DNA of 46,143 nucleotides from Thermoplasmatota archaeon. GTDB lineage: Archaea; Thermoplasmatota; Thermoplasmata; Lutacidiplasmatales; JAMCUS01. The notes under the pieces were generated by a model that did no database searches, had not been told where the DNA came from, and saw nothing but the letters and a program-made list of their open reading frames with translations. A program made the translations under genes and the position numbers. The stretch is from NCBI GenBank assembly GCA_023379385.1, contig JAMCUS010000026.1, positions 1 through 46,143 on the forward strand. The letters run 5' to 3'. Shown here one piece after another: positions 1-8,793 of this stretch (the first letter of the stretch is position 1; each line of letters opens with the position of its first letter).

Positions 1-223
1 CAAACACCTGTCAGTCCACACCTTGAACACTCTTTTGATGTGTTGTATGGATCAACATGGACAACAGGTATTTCAAGTAGTCTGGCTTTGTATTCTATCA
101 TTGCATCTTCCAGGATTGTTACCGAAATAAATGCGAATTCCTTATCCAGTTCAATGAAAAAATTCCTGCCATGTTTTACTTTATAAGTCAGTATCGTTTA
201 TTATCCCTATATGAAAAACATTA
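1..223 (-). pseudogene. Collapsed TnpB-type (IS200/IS605 OrfB) transposase remnant
   Basis: Read on the minus strand, positions 197 down to 1 encode a start-less TnpB fragment: YKVKHGRNFFIELDKEFAFISV, then ILED, then MIEYKARLLEIPVVHVDP and the zinc-ribbon half SKECSRCGLTG. In intact TnpB these blocks are separated by well over 100 residues, so the copy has lost its middle, including most of the RuvC core. The initiator is ACG (197-195) where the homologous fragment at 37156 has ATG. The flank to about 223 is also shared with that copy. The gene continues beyond base 1. It is a dead element or a cargo of short deletions; the family assignment is from the CxxC motif and the HVDPYNTSKECSRCG context. 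Confident as TnpB-derived. Confidence 0.75.
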
Positions 224-308
224 TATATTATACATATATAATTATCGCAATTAATTTCATCCATAAAGGTTGGAGGGTTTCTTGCGAAACGCATGTAACC
301 CATGCAAT

Positions 309-1172
309 TTAATATTTACTCCACCAGGAATCAACATTTTTCTGAATTTCGTCTATAACGGCGTGGTTGTTTTGCAGGTGTTTGAATCTTCCCTGAACTT
401 TTATATAATCACCTACAGGAATTCGTGGGTCTTGCCTGTATGTTATTCGCATCTGTCCGTTAACCACTTCGTACAGTGGGAATATACCTGTTCTGGTTGC
501 TAACTTCATAACCTCAACCGTTTTTGATGGGTCATGTTTCCAGCCAGTAGGACAACCGGCAAGTGCGTTAATAAATCGTGTACCCTTTATACCCAGCGCC
601 TTTTTTATTTTATCTTTAAAGTCATTGAAGAAAGCGATGTTGACCGTTGCTGCGTAAGGTATATTATGGGCAACCATAATATCTGTTATTGGTTTTTTCT
701 TTTCTTTTTTTCCAATAAGATTCTCAGTGCCGATCTCTGATGTAGTAGTCCATGCTCCATAGGGTGTAGCAGAAGATCGCTGAATACCTGTATTCATATA
801 CGCTTCGTTATCATACATTATGTAAAGAACATCGTTACCTCTTTCAGCCATTCCACTCAATGCCTGTAGTCCTATATCTGAGGTAGCACCATCGCCGGCA
901 AAGACTATAATATGTGCATTAAGCAATCCTTTTCTTTTTATTGATGCATCTATACCTGTTGCCGTAGCTGCTGAATTTTCGAATGCTGTATGTATCCATG
1001 GTACCTTCCATGAAGTGTATGGATACGGCGTACTGAATACCTCCAGACATCCAGTAGCATTGACAACAAAAGTATCAGGGCCTGCAATTTTAAGAACCCA
1101 TCTTACAAGAATGGGAACTGAGCATCCTGCACATGCTTTATGCCCACTTACAAAATATTCATTATCATTCAT
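309..1172 (-). CDS. porB: 2-oxoacid:ferredoxin oxidoreductase beta subunit (PorB-like)
   Basis: 287 residues. This is the thiamine-diphosphate subunit of a pyruvate or branched 2-oxoacid:ferredoxin oxidoreductase, which oxidatively decarboxylates 2-oxoacids to acyl-CoA while reducing ferredoxin in the cytoplasm. GHKACAGC at the N-terminus, NATGC further on, and AGCPTGW near residue 206 give the four cysteines expected for the beta-subunit 4Fe-4S cluster. The ThDP/Mg motif is GDGATSD followed by YDNEAYMNTG. The start ATG overlaps the stop of porA (ATGA), so the two are translationally coupled. It is the last gene of a four-gene operon; pyruvate versus 2-oxoisovalerate specificity cannot be read from sequence alone. 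Confidence 0.93.
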   Translation of the reverse strand: MNDNEYFVSGHKACAGCSVPILVRWVLKIAGPDTFVVNATGCLEVFSTPYPYTSWKVPWIHTAFENSAATATGIDASIKRKGLLNAHIIVFAGDGATSDIGLQALSGMAERGNDVLYIMYDNEAYMNTGIQRSSATPYGAWTTTSEIGTENLIGKKEKKKPITDIMVAHNIPYAATVNIAFFNDFKDKIKKALGIKGTRFINALAGCPTGWKHDPSKTVEVMKLATRTGIFPLYEVVNGQMRITYRQDPRIPVGDYIKVQGRFKHLQNNHAVIDEIQKNVDSWWSKY

Positions 1173-2353
1173 GACACATCCTCCCCCAGGGGTTTAAGTT
1201 GTTCCCATACGATATGGTTGCTATCCGCATTCATCTCCATGGCAAGGGTATATATTTTAATAAAATCATCAATAGTCATATCCCTTCCTCCAAGACCAGC
1301 GATGAAGTCAATAATTTCTGGTTTAAAGTCTGAATCATATAAAATAGATCTTAACTCCGCATATAGGACTGAACCATCATAACCCGGCGTAACATTTCTA
1401 TCAATAACAGCTATCTTTACATCCATGGATAAATATTTTTTAATCTGTTGAGATGGAAATGGCCTGAATGCCACCAGTCTCAACAAGCCCGCTTTTTTCC
1501 CCTGTTCCCTCAGTACATCAACTGCATCCTTTATCGTACCTGATACGGCTCCCATTGATACAAAAATAAGTTCTGCGTCATCCAATCTATATGGTTCAAC
1601 AACATCATAGTTCCTGTTGAATCTTTTCTTGAAATCAGAAAAAATATCGAAAATAACTGAATTCGCAGCTTCCATAGCAACTGTAACTTGATGTCTGAAT
1701 TCTGTATAATATTCCGGCGATGCAAAAGAGCCCAGTGTAGCTGGTTTTTCAGTGTCCAATATGATTCTGTTGGTTGTATTCTTACCAATAAAATCAGTTA
1801 CCTCTTTTTTGTCAGGGATATTAATGGCCTCCATGGTATGCGTTAGAAGGAATGCATCCATACAGATCATAACTGGAAGGTGAACCTTCTCATTTTCTGA
1901 TATTTTAAAGGCGGCAATGGTTAAGTCCAATATCTCCTGATTGTTTTCTGCATATAGCTGAATCCATCCGGAATTCCTTTCATCTATGCTATCCTGCTGA
2001 TCATTCCATATATTGAGTGGTGCACTTATAGCCCTGTTACCTATTGCCATTACGATGGGTAATCTCATACCACTTGCTATAGCAAGCATCTCATGCATAT
2101 ATGCCAAACCCTGACTGGCAGTCGCAGTCATAACTCTCGATCCTGATGCGGAAGCTCCTATCGCAACTGAAATGGCAGAATGTTCACTTTCTGTAGGTAT
2201 AAAAGTGGCATTCATCTCCCCATTTGCAATCAGTTCAGAGATCTTTTCTGGAAATAGAGTAGAAGGTGTTATCGGGTAGGCGGGTATTACATCAACGGAA
2301 GAGAGCATGGCTGCATATGCTGTTACCTCATTTCCCTTCATTACTTTATACAT
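1169..2353 (-). CDS. porA: 2-oxoacid:ferredoxin oxidoreductase alpha subunit (PorA-like)
   Basis: 394 residues, the usual length for an archaeal separate alpha chain. It carries the pyrimidine-binding half of the ThDP site plus the C-terminal transketolase-like domain II. The N-terminal block AYPITPSTLFPEKISE and the ESEHSAISVAIGAS block with its conserved Glu are typical of the family, as is TATASQGLAYMHEM. The start lies one base after the porD stop and is preceded by GGAGGAGATC, a strong Shine-Dalgarno sequence inside the end of porD. The 3' end overlaps porB by four bases. The function and partner set follow from the operon; the exact 2-oxoacid used is not resolved. Confidence 0.94.
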   Translation of the reverse strand: MYKVMKGNEVTAYAAMLSSVDVIPAYPITPSTLFPEKISELIANGEMNATFIPTESEHSAISVAIGASASGSRVMTATASQGLAYMHEMLAIASGMRLPIVMAIGNRAISAPLNIWNDQQDSIDERNSGWIQLYAENNQEILDLTIAAFKISENEKVHLPVMICMDAFLLTHTMEAINIPDKKEVTDFIGKNTTNRIILDTEKPATLGSFASPEYYTEFRHQVTVAMEAANSVIFDIFSDFKKRFNRNYDVVEPYRLDDAELIFVSMGAVSGTIKDAVDVLREQGKKAGLLRLVAFRPFPSQQIKKYLSMDVKIAVIDRNVTPGYDGSVLYAELRSILYDSDFKPEIIDFIAGLGGRDMTIDDFIKIYTLAMEMNADSNHIVWEQLKPLGEDVS

Positions 2354-2354
2354 A

Positions 2355-2657
2355 TTAGATCTCCTCCCTGATCATATCTATCGCCTTGGAAACACACTCA
2401 TTTACACATATGCCACATCCTTTACAGAAAGTGTAGTTTATTTTCGGAACCTTCTTTTTTTTCAGTTGACTGTATGGTGCAGAATATGATGTTCCATCTA
2501 CCTTATCTATTGCGATGTCAGGGCAATATGTCCAGCATATATCGCATCTGATACACTTTGAATAATCTATAACCGGTTTCATGGATCTCCAGGAGCCGGT
2601 TTCATTGGCAATACTATTGCCTGTGGATGTTATCGTAGCCCCTTTATTAAAAATCAT
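2355..2657 (-). CDS. porD: 2-oxoacid:ferredoxin oxidoreductase delta subunit, 2x[4Fe-4S] ferredoxin-like
   Basis: 100 residues. It has two classical cluster motifs, CIRCDICWTYCPD and CKGCGICVNECVS, each with CxxCxxCxxxC/P spacing, as in the delta subunit that passes electrons from the ThDP subunits to ferredoxin. An N-terminal extension of about 25 residues precedes the SMKPVIDYSKC start of the fold, which is typical of PorD. The start codon shares one base with the porG stop (TAATG), so translation is coupled. It sits between the gamma and alpha genes, matching the archaeal porGDAB order. Confidence 0.94.
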   Translation of the reverse strand: MIFNKGATITSTGNSIANETGSWRSMKPVIDYSKCIRCDICWTYCPDIAIDKVDGTSYSAPYSQLKKKKVPKINYTFCKGCGICVNECVSKAIDMIREEI

Positions 2658-3211
2658 TAAAACACCCCTGTGACCGTGTTATCAAAAGCCTCTATGGCTG
2701 CATTGAGGTTGTTTTCTGTTTTTATAGTTACATTATCTTTAATGGCATCCAGAATGCTATTCAATTTTACATTTTTTATAACTTTAACATATGCACCCAG
2801 TATCGCAGTATTTACTATGGGTGAATTCTCTGTTCCGAGTTTATTTTTAATGGCTATGGAGGTCGCGTCAACGTAACTAACCCTGTAGCCATTGTATTGT
2901 TCCTGTTTCTCGACACCGCCTCTGTTTATGATGAGATCTCCTCCCTTCTTTAGTCCATATAAAAAATCTATCTCTGATAGCAGCGAATTATCCAGCACAA
3001 TAACTGCATCGGGCGTATATACATTCATTTTAATTCGTATCTTTTTCTTATCCAGGCGTGTATATGCCTCTACTGGAGCACCCCTTCTTTCAACTCCGAA
3101 AAAGGGAAATGACTGCACGTCATACCCATCATTAAAGGCTGCAATAGCAAGTATATTTGCGGCAGTGACTGCACCTTGCCCACCTCTACCATGAAACCTT
3201 ATCTCAAACAT
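2657..3211 (-). CDS. porG: 2-oxoacid:ferredoxin oxidoreductase gamma subunit (PorG-like)
   Basis: 184 residues. The N-terminal FHGRGGQGAVTAA motif is diagnostic of the gamma subunit (CoA-binding domain in fused enzymes), followed by FPFFGVERRGAPVEA. It is the first gene of the operon porG-porD-porA-porB and overlaps porD by one base. The start ATG has a weak AGGT upstream. A TATA-like TTTATATATAC lies at about 3280-3290, implying an unusually long leader of roughly 45 nt for this genome, with a short inverted repeat (atacc/ggtat) at 3212-3227 covering the ribosome-binding region. The role is assembly with PorA, PorB and PorD; regulation through the leader is only a guess. Confidence 0.94.
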   Translation of the reverse strand: MFEIRFHGRGGQGAVTAANILAIAAFNDGYDVQSFPFFGVERRGAPVEAYTRLDKKKIRIKMNVYTPDAVIVLDNSLLSEIDFLYGLKKGGDLIINRGGVEKQEQYNGYRVSYVDATSIAIKNKLGTENSPIVNTAILGAYVKVIKNVKLNSILDAIKDNVTIKTENNLNAAIEAFDNTVTGVF

Positions 3212-3300
3212 ATACCTGTATCGGTATATGAAATCATAAAGATATCTGTTACCGACACTTAAACTCTATATATTGTATATATAAATATAGTTGTTTTATT

Positions 3301-3350
3301 GATAGTGGAGGTATGGTGGATTCTGTAAAGTTCCGTTGCTTTAGGATATG
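3301..3350 (+). mobile_element. Decayed IS200/IS605 right-end / omega-RNA-like fragment A
   Basis: The run GGAGGTATGGTGGATTCTG followed by AAGTTCCGTTGCTTTAGG resembles the sequence at 12866, 30888 and 40627, which have the shape of an IS200/IS605 right end: a G-rich start, then a short stem-loop around CTTTAG. No tnpB lies beside it. It is the most degenerate of the four copies. Confidence 0.4.
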
Positions 3351-3493
3351 TTTATGATTAACATGCTTATCCGTATTAATTAAAACTGAATCAATAAATA
3401 ATTTAAACAGGCTTGTTATTATTTAACACATCCTTAGGGATTACTGAATACTAACATAACAAATATTATTAATAACAATGACACGTAATTGCC

Positions 3494-3622
3494 ATGGATA
3501 ATGATAGGAAGTATGCATGGTTGGTAAAGGCAATTTCTGATGTAGACATGGCAAAGTTAAACATAACACCGCATGAAACTCATCCAAAATGGAACTATAC
3601 AATCCTGCCACAGAAGAGTTGA
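3494..3622 (+). pseudogene. Short transposase C-terminus-like ORF (ISAzo13-type?)
   Basis: A 42-codon ORF from ATG, not followed by any gene. Its second half, DMAKLNITPHETHPKWNYTI, resembles the C-terminal tail I remember from ISAzo13/Rhodopirellula-type transposases, which end in a HxxWNYTI/L.P block. There is no catalytic domain upstream, so if the match is right this is only the tail of a lost element. Neighbouring sequence on both sides looks like insertion-sequence debris. The family name is tentative. Confidence 0.35.
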
Positions 3623-3774
3623 TTATGTTATATTATTATTTGGTAATCCATTAGCTGATGAGAGGATGCCACAACAAATTTGTATCTATAGTACATCAAA
3701 TAAATGAGACTAATTCATAATTAGCATGAGTTTTATGAGTAAACATTATAAAACAGATTGTTTATTTGTATTAC

Positions 3775-4215
3775 GTGTTTATAACATCAAATTACAAAAA
3801 GGAGTATCTGAATCAGATCATGGAGATTGTAGCCGACAGTTTGGGTGAGTTTTACGGGCCAGATTTATATGAAAATCTATCCAGGAACTGGAGAGATGGG
3901 TTTATTGTTTCTACTTATAAAAATATCGTCGTTGGGTTTATACTAGGCGTAATTCCAGCGTCTACAGAAAGTAGAATACTGATGTTTGCTGTCAAAAAAG
4001 AATTCAGAGGTAATGGTATTGGCACAATGTTAATGAATTCCTTTATAGAAAGAAGTGCAAATATAGGTGTTAAAAAAATATCACTTGAGGTCAGAGTATC
4101 AAATAAAATAGCAATCTCTCTTTATATTCATTTTGGATTCACATTTTCTCCTCAGATTATTCCCAAATATTACAGCAACGGCGAAGACGGATATCAGATG
4201 ATAAAATATCTGTGA
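3775..4215 (+). CDS. GNAT family N-acetyltransferase (RimI-like)
   Basis: About 146 residues from GTG 3775; an in-frame TTG at 3766 would add three. The acetyl-CoA pyrophosphate loop appears as FRGNGIG (R-x-x-G-x-G) after the beta-4 strand LMFAVKKE, and motif B as SLYIHFGF, as in RimI and archaeal Ard1/Nat. RimI-type enzymes acetylate protein N-termini; the substrate here is unknown. A TATA-like TTATAAAAC at about 3746-3754 lies some 26 bp before GTG 3775, so a leaderless mRNA starting there is the likeliest arrangement. It stands alone, convergent with the Lon-like gene. Confidence 0.82.
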   Translation: MFITSNYKKEYLNQIMEIVADSLGEFYGPDLYENLSRNWRDGFIVSTYKNIVVGFILGVIPASTESRILMFAVKKEFRGNGIGTMLMNSFIERSANIGVKKISLEVRVSNKIAISLYIHFGFTFSPQIIPKYYSNGEDGYQMIKYL

Positions 4216-4230
4216 TTCTGCGGCGCTCAA

Positions 4231-5739
4231 TCAATCATATCCGTGGGGTTCTTCAGTAACATTCCAGTTATAATAAGGAGTTTTGGTAATCTTGGATACA
4301 GGGGGTTTATCACCCCTTTCAATAGATCTTTTAATTGCCTCCTCTATAGGAATTACCTTCTTGATAGCTGTATTTACATCTGAGGCCTCAATAAGTGGCT
4401 TGTGATTTATCTTTGCCATATCTCCTGCTACTCTTATTACCCCTCCCAGTTCTCTCAATCTCAGCGTTAATCTATTTGGTTTTTCGTCGTAATATTTGGC
4501 TCTTCTTCTAGCTTCATCAATTAGGGCATATATTGCCTCTCTAGATGCATGTGGAATCTTTCCGTCATTGGCAATTTCCTGTGCAATGAACTGCGCTAGC
4601 TTTGATACATTTCTTTCATTATCCTCCATTGTAGTTGAGAGAAGAACTTCGTATCCGTTACCGAGTATTCTTGATCGTAATGGAGGTAATATGTACTGCA
4701 GATCTTCTATATTGGCAGAACCAACAAAAATAAAATCACATGGTACAGCATCTACCCTTACGCTGGCGCCTGAGCTCTGAGGATTCCTACCTGATATGGG
4801 AAACTTTTTTTCCTGCATAGCTGTCAAAATATATCGTTGTAGAATGCCTAGTTGGGGTATCTCGTCTATGAAAAGAACACCTTCATGAGAGTCGTGAATC
4901 ACACCGGCCACTACCCGTTCAAATGGTAATTGACCAAGAGTGGGATGTCCACCATATGGATCATGTCTAACATCTCCCAGAAGTTCTGTTTCACTTGCTC
5001 CTGTGGCAATAACAAACGGTGATCTGTTTATTGGAACAAGTACTTTACTGGGCCTTTTTTTAGCATGTTCTCTTCTCTTTTCAAGAGCCCTTTGATTCAG
5101 TATCTTTATCTTATCCCCCGCTTTTTCATAGGCAACGATCTCTTCCGAACCGTTTACGATCCTAGTTGCTTTTATAGATTCATTTCCAACGGCACGATTC
5201 ATAGTAACTTCAAGTAATCCACCTAGCCCGCCCAGTATGTCTTTAAATGGCCCTTCTGGAATCTTACCTGCTCCACCCTTTATTGTACCGCATGAGGGAC
5301 ATTCAACCTCTGTATAACTGGAATACATGCCACATTTACTACATCTATATCCGAGCTTTTCAGCAATATCGGCAGGTGCATTCTCTGGATCTATAAGGTC
5401 CCCATCCATAGCAAGCTTCGATTCATGTTCAAGGAAAACCTGCTCTTTTGTTAAAACCTCTATAAAGGGTCTTTCATGTGATTCAGGATTATCCACAACT
5501 CTTATTTCGTGTTCCGGTGCCTGTATATGAAATGATATTGCCTGAGCAGTCATGGATTTTCCAATTCCAGGTGGTCCAAAAAGGAGGAGATGTCTTCTCT
5601 GATAGGCAGCAATTCTGGCTGTTTCTACAGCTTCATCCTGTCCTATTATTCTATCCAGCGGATCCTTCGGAATAGCAATATCCTCGCTTGTTTCAATTTC
5701 ATCTATTGTAAATCCTTTTTTTGCATTAAGCGTTTTCAT
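4231..5739 (-). CDS. Lon-like AAA+ ATPase without a protease domain, zinc-ribbon insert
   Basis: 502 residues. The N-terminus IIGQDEAVETARIAAYQ and Walker A GPPGIGKS (residues 55-62) match the AAA+ part of archaeal LonB/RuvB-like proteins. A four-cysteine zinc ribbon (C133, C136, C147, C150) is inserted between Walker A and Walker B. Walker B is LFIDEI (about residue 290), followed by a sensor-1 SANIEDL and the PPLRSRI arginine-finger region. The protein then ends in the helical lid at about 500: there is no Ser-Lys protease domain and no membrane segment, both normal in archaeal LonB. Its start overlaps the dnaG stop by four bases, so it is co-expressed with the primase-like protein. Possible role as an unfoldase or remodeller; substrate unknown. 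Confidence 0.8.
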   Translation of the reverse strand: MKTLNAKKGFTIDEIETSEDIAIPKDPLDRIIGQDEAVETARIAAYQRRHLLLFGPPGIGKSMTAQAISFHIQAPEHEIRVVDNPESHERPFIEVLTKEQVFLEHESKLAMDGDLIDPENAPADIAEKLGYRCSKCGMYSSYTEVECPSCGTIKGGAGKIPEGPFKDILGGLGGLLEVTMNRAVGNESIKATRIVNGSEEIVAYEKAGDKIKILNQRALEKRREHAKKRPSKVLVPINRSPFVIATGASETELLGDVRHDPYGGHPTLGQLPFERVVAGVIHDSHEGVLFIDEIPQLGILQRYILTAMQEKKFPISGRNPQSSGASVRVDAVPCDFIFVGSANIEDLQYILPPLRSRILGNGYEVLLSTTMEDNERNVSKLAQFIAQEIANDGKIPHASREAIYALIDEARRRAKYYDEKPNRLTLRLRELGGVIRVAGDMAKINHKPLIEASDVNTAIKKVIPIEEAIKRSIERGDKPPVSKITKTPYYNWNVTEEPHGYD

Positions 5740-7154
5740 AATCCCAGATCTTTCATATATATTAATTTCATTGTTTCAGGTATCCTTGTTATACTGGAAT
5801 TAGTTCTGCCTACAATGGTTTTTATTCCTTTTGATTCTGATATGTCCAGTAAGTTCTGAGTTATAATCCCATCAAAGATTACTGTGATAATTGCTGCATT
5901 CTCATTAGTTATGGTACTCATAAGGTCTTTAACATCTATCTCCTTAATCACATTATCTAATGAATCAAGAAACCTTGCCTTATGTTTATCTTTTATGTCA
6001 ATCATAAACTTCCTATATTTATCGAACTGTGATGACAAGGCAGGTTTTATATTATCATGGGAAGATACCTTTACTGTGACTGGAGGTAAAGTCTGTGCTT
6101 TTGATAGATTATTAATCGTTTTTTGGGATGGCATATTGCTGTGTGTTGATTGGGACGCAAAACCTTCATGTTCTACGGTAGTCGTGCCTGAAGAACCATG
6201 TTCGTCACTATCGCTTATTGCTTCGTGACGGCTGTTGCTATTTCCATGATGATTGTTTATGTTATTATCGTAATTCTCTTTGTTATCACTACGATTATTG
6301 GCACTGGATGACTCTTCACCGGGATGATATAATTCCAGATATTGCTCCAGAGATATCTTATTTCTTAAACATTTCATAATCTGTTTTTGAGAAAGTTCTT
6401 CCACTTCCTGTCCCATGGGTGCTCTGGCTACATAATCTATCTCTGCAACCTGTAATAATTCTCTAAGAATTAGTTCTCCACCTCTGTCACCATCCACAAA
6501 CACGGTTACAGTTTTTGATTTTGAAAGGTTCTTTATGGTATCCGGAATATTTGTTCCCTCAACAGCGATTGTGTTTTTTATTCCAGATTTAAGCAGGTTA
6601 ATGATATCCGACCTTCCTTCTACAACTATTATAGCATCACTTCCATCTACATTTGGTCCTGCCGGTAATTTCTCTTTGCCATAGCTTTTTATTTCATCTA
6701 CCTGTATGGAACCTCTTACAGCCTCCATGATATCTGAACTTATATTCTTACTATCTTCTATGAGCTTATTGAGCAGTATTTTGGCTTTTTCTATAACCTT
6801 TGCCCTTTTGGATAACCTTACATCCTCTACGTTAATGATCTCTATTGTAGACCTGCATGGTCCTATTCTATCTATCGTTTCCAGAGATGACGCAAGTATA
6901 GCTGTCTCTACCTGATCAAGGCTAGATGGTATAGTTGCCGTACCCTCTGATTTACCTTTTTTTGAGTTTATCTCTACCTCTATCCTTCCTATTCTTCCAC
7001 TTTTTTGCAGGTCTCTGAGATCTAACTCATCACCAAGAAGTCCTTCAGTCTGCCCGAAAATAGCTCCTACAACATCTGGCTTATCTATCACACCATCTGC
7101 TGCAATCTTTGCATGTATCAAATATTTTGTAGTTGTTGAATCCAATTGATTCAT
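5736..7154 (-). CDS. dnaG: Archaeal DnaG-like primase (Toprim, exosome-associated)
   Basis: 472 residues. The N-terminal block KYLIHAKIAADGVIDKPDVV is typical of archaeal DnaG. The Toprim domain spans about 172-250 with the catalytic Glu in VVEGRSD (E179) and the DxD as FVDGDRGG (D221, D223). A polar Asn/Ser/His-rich linker follows (about 280-350), then a conserved C-terminal domain. Archaeal DnaG is known as a subunit of the RNA exosome and has been reported to have primase activity; which role dominates here is unknown. AAGGTG lies just before ATG. The gene overlaps the downstream Lon-like ATPase. Confidence 0.92.
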   Translation of the reverse strand: MNQLDSTTTKYLIHAKIAADGVIDKPDVVGAIFGQTEGLLGDELDLRDLQKSGRIGRIEVEINSKKGKSEGTATIPSSLDQVETAILASSLETIDRIGPCRSTIEIINVEDVRLSKRAKVIEKAKILLNKLIEDSKNISSDIMEAVRGSIQVDEIKSYGKEKLPAGPNVDGSDAIIVVEGRSDIINLLKSGIKNTIAVEGTNIPDTIKNLSKSKTVTVFVDGDRGGELILRELLQVAEIDYVARAPMGQEVEELSQKQIMKCLRNKISLEQYLELYHPGEESSSANNRSDNKENYDNNINNHHGNSNSRHEAISDSDEHGSSGTTTVEHEGFASQSTHSNMPSQKTINNLSKAQTLPPVTVKVSSHDNIKPALSSQFDKYRKFMIDIKDKHKARFLDSLDNVIKEIDVKDLMSTITNENAAIITVIFDGIITQNLLDISESKGIKTIVGRTNSSITRIPETMKLIYMKDLGL

Positions 7155-8087
7155 ATTTTCACCTTTTGTAACCTCTATGCACGAAATAAAATATAGATTG
7201 CTATCCTTTATGCATCTACCTTGCTCCTCTGTACAATAAAATCCTATATTTGATAAAGGAATATAATTTACTTAGAGTGGTAACATGATGATAACTATCA
7301 TACATTTAATATCGCACCTTACAATTACTAGAATAGCTTAACTAATATAAGTGTATTTTGTTACGTTACATGCTAATGTTTATTATACGTGGTTAAAATT
7401 TTTATTCGTATCCTATTACAAATGTTGATTTAACCTGAGTTTGGACATGGTAAAATAAATTCCTAGTAGATTGAACGTGAGCGTTTATAGTATTACCTTT
7501 TTGATAATCATTTTCACTATGCATTACTCCATAATGAATTATTTATGGTGGTATTACTATTACTTATCCATGACTTTTATTTGTGATTTGAAAAAACTAA
7601 GTGATACTGTTCATTACTACCCCGGAAAAAGTGAACGTGTCAATGAAAAGCCAAATGTTGTCATGAATATATGTTTAGGTACTGATGATAAAATCATACA
7701 GGAGAACATGGGAGTGGAAGAAAAGGAGATTGTTAAAATACTTAAGATATACGCTTTAGTTCCGAATTAATTTTAATTAATACTACAAGTTATTACGTAT
7801 GCCAGTAAGAAGTATTTTTTGGTTAATGTCCGAACTCGGGTTTAACTTGCCTGCAATAACATTTAAGGTATTTCCGGTGGTTTTCTTACCCATGTGCCTC
7901 TAAAGGTACAAAATAATTCCTAGAATTTTGAAAAATCACGATTATTGTTAATCGAGTTTACCCAATTATTGAGAACATTTTATAATTCATCATAACTGGG
8001 CAAATCTTCAAATAGAATTTTGTCTAATTCTATACAGTAGTAATTCTCTCTGCTTTCTGATTCATGACTAAATTTACTCTTTGAAAA
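7155..8087. other. AT-rich accessory stretch, mostly without genes
   Basis: After the dnaG leader there is no recognisable gene. A possible small ORF is listed at 7570-7770. A short hairpin-like string GTGCCTCTAAAGGTAC at about 7893 recalls insertion-sequence end hairpins but is too weak to assign. The rest appears to be decayed sequence. Confidence 0.4.
7570..7770 (+). CDS. Hypothetical small protein, doubtful
   Basis: A 66-codon ORF from ATG 7570 (a TTG further up at 7471 would add a Tyr/Ile-rich stretch that looks non-coding). The second half, ICLGTDDKIIQENMGVEEKEIVKIL, looks protein-like, and the ORF is uninterrupted, but there is no recognisable domain, no clear ribosome-binding site and no neighbour to give context. 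It may be a fragment of a longer lost gene or chance. Confidence 0.22.
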   Translation: MTFICDLKKLSDTVHYYPGKSERVNEKPNVVMNICLGTDDKIIQENMGVEEKEIVKILKIYALVPN

Positions 8088-8420
8088 CTACATTTTATAA
8101 TTATAATATTCAAATTTTTTATTTATCAATTTGTAACTTAATTTTATATTTTTATTTTTAATGAGGTAGTAGTAAAGATCATATATATCTCTTGTCCTTT
8201 GTCCGTTAAATATTGCTTTAACCTTCTCAGAGCCAGCCTCATCTAAATTCGTACCCAAAAGATGTTTAATAGGTAGGAAATATTCAGGACGATCTAATTT
8301 TAGAGTTACATTTTTTTCGACAACAGATTCTTGTTTGCTTATTTCAATATAAACTACGTGTCTATCTTTAGCACTTATTTTTAATGATAGCGTTATATTG
8401 TTATCAATTACTACTTTCAA
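8088..8420 (-). pseudogene. Truncated AbiEii/AbiGii-like nucleotidyltransferase toxin
   Basis: 110 residues from TTG 8420, with a stop codon a few codons upstream in frame. The segment EISKQESV, then PEYFLPIKHLLGTNLDEAGSEKVKAIFNGQRTRDIYDLYYYL, resembles the C-terminal half of type IV toxins of the AbiEii family, which end with an R-x-R-D-x-x-D-L block. The N-terminal nucleotidyltransferase half with the GSxxxxD-type motif is missing, and no AbiEi antitoxin is adjacent. So this is most likely a broken toxin. Debris on the plus strand just upstream (8430-8585) may belong to the same former locus. Family call moderate; loss of activity likely. Confidence 0.6.
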
Positions 8421-8793
8421 ATCATTATTTTACAGCCTGTAGAAGAAAAGTTAGATGTATTTGGAATTCAATATCCTAATAAAAGTGCATTTACAGAAGG
8501 TAGAATGGCAAAATTAATCCACTTTGCGGGCAAGCATTCCTAAACAGGAAATTGAAAGGCATTTGAGAGTCATAGATAAATAGGAATTATGGACTTGAAT
8601 CTACGTTGTTATTATGATCAAACTAGTACTTAACTGCATAAGTTACTAATCATATTCCTAAGTTAAAGGATCTCAACATTGGAATGCAATATAGGGTTAG
8701 GTAAAGTATTACGAAAAGAACTGCGCAGGTTATGGGTAGGAAGAGCTAAAACAAATACGAAATATTGATTAACTATGTTGATATGTTTGCTAT
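8421..8793. other. Gap with short coding-like debris
   Basis: On the plus strand 8434-8585 reads EKLDVFGIQYPNKSAFTEG followed, after a stop or frameshift, by SIPKQEIERHLRVIDK. This looks like two frames of one broken gene of unknown kind. The remaining bases to 8793 hold the upstream region of the AAA+ gene; no clear promoter was found. Confidence 0.35.

Larger units (their letters stand above)
3212..3765. other. Intergenic stretch of insertion-sequence debris
   Basis: This gap between the por operon promoter and the GNAT gene holds the por TATA region (about 3280), right-end-like fragment A (3301-3350), the transposase-tail ORF (3494-3622), and at 3650-3682 the string CTGATGAGAGGATGCCACAAC, which resembles the TGAGGAGAGGATGTCAC tail at 30930. 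No intact gene is visible. Confidence 0.5.

Noticed and set aside
3212-3300. Possible riboswitch in the por leader
   Set aside because: Only a five-bp inverted repeat; too short to claim a riboswitch.
7880-7920. Further IS right end near 7893
   Set aside because: Only a weak six-bp hairpin and no G-rich start.
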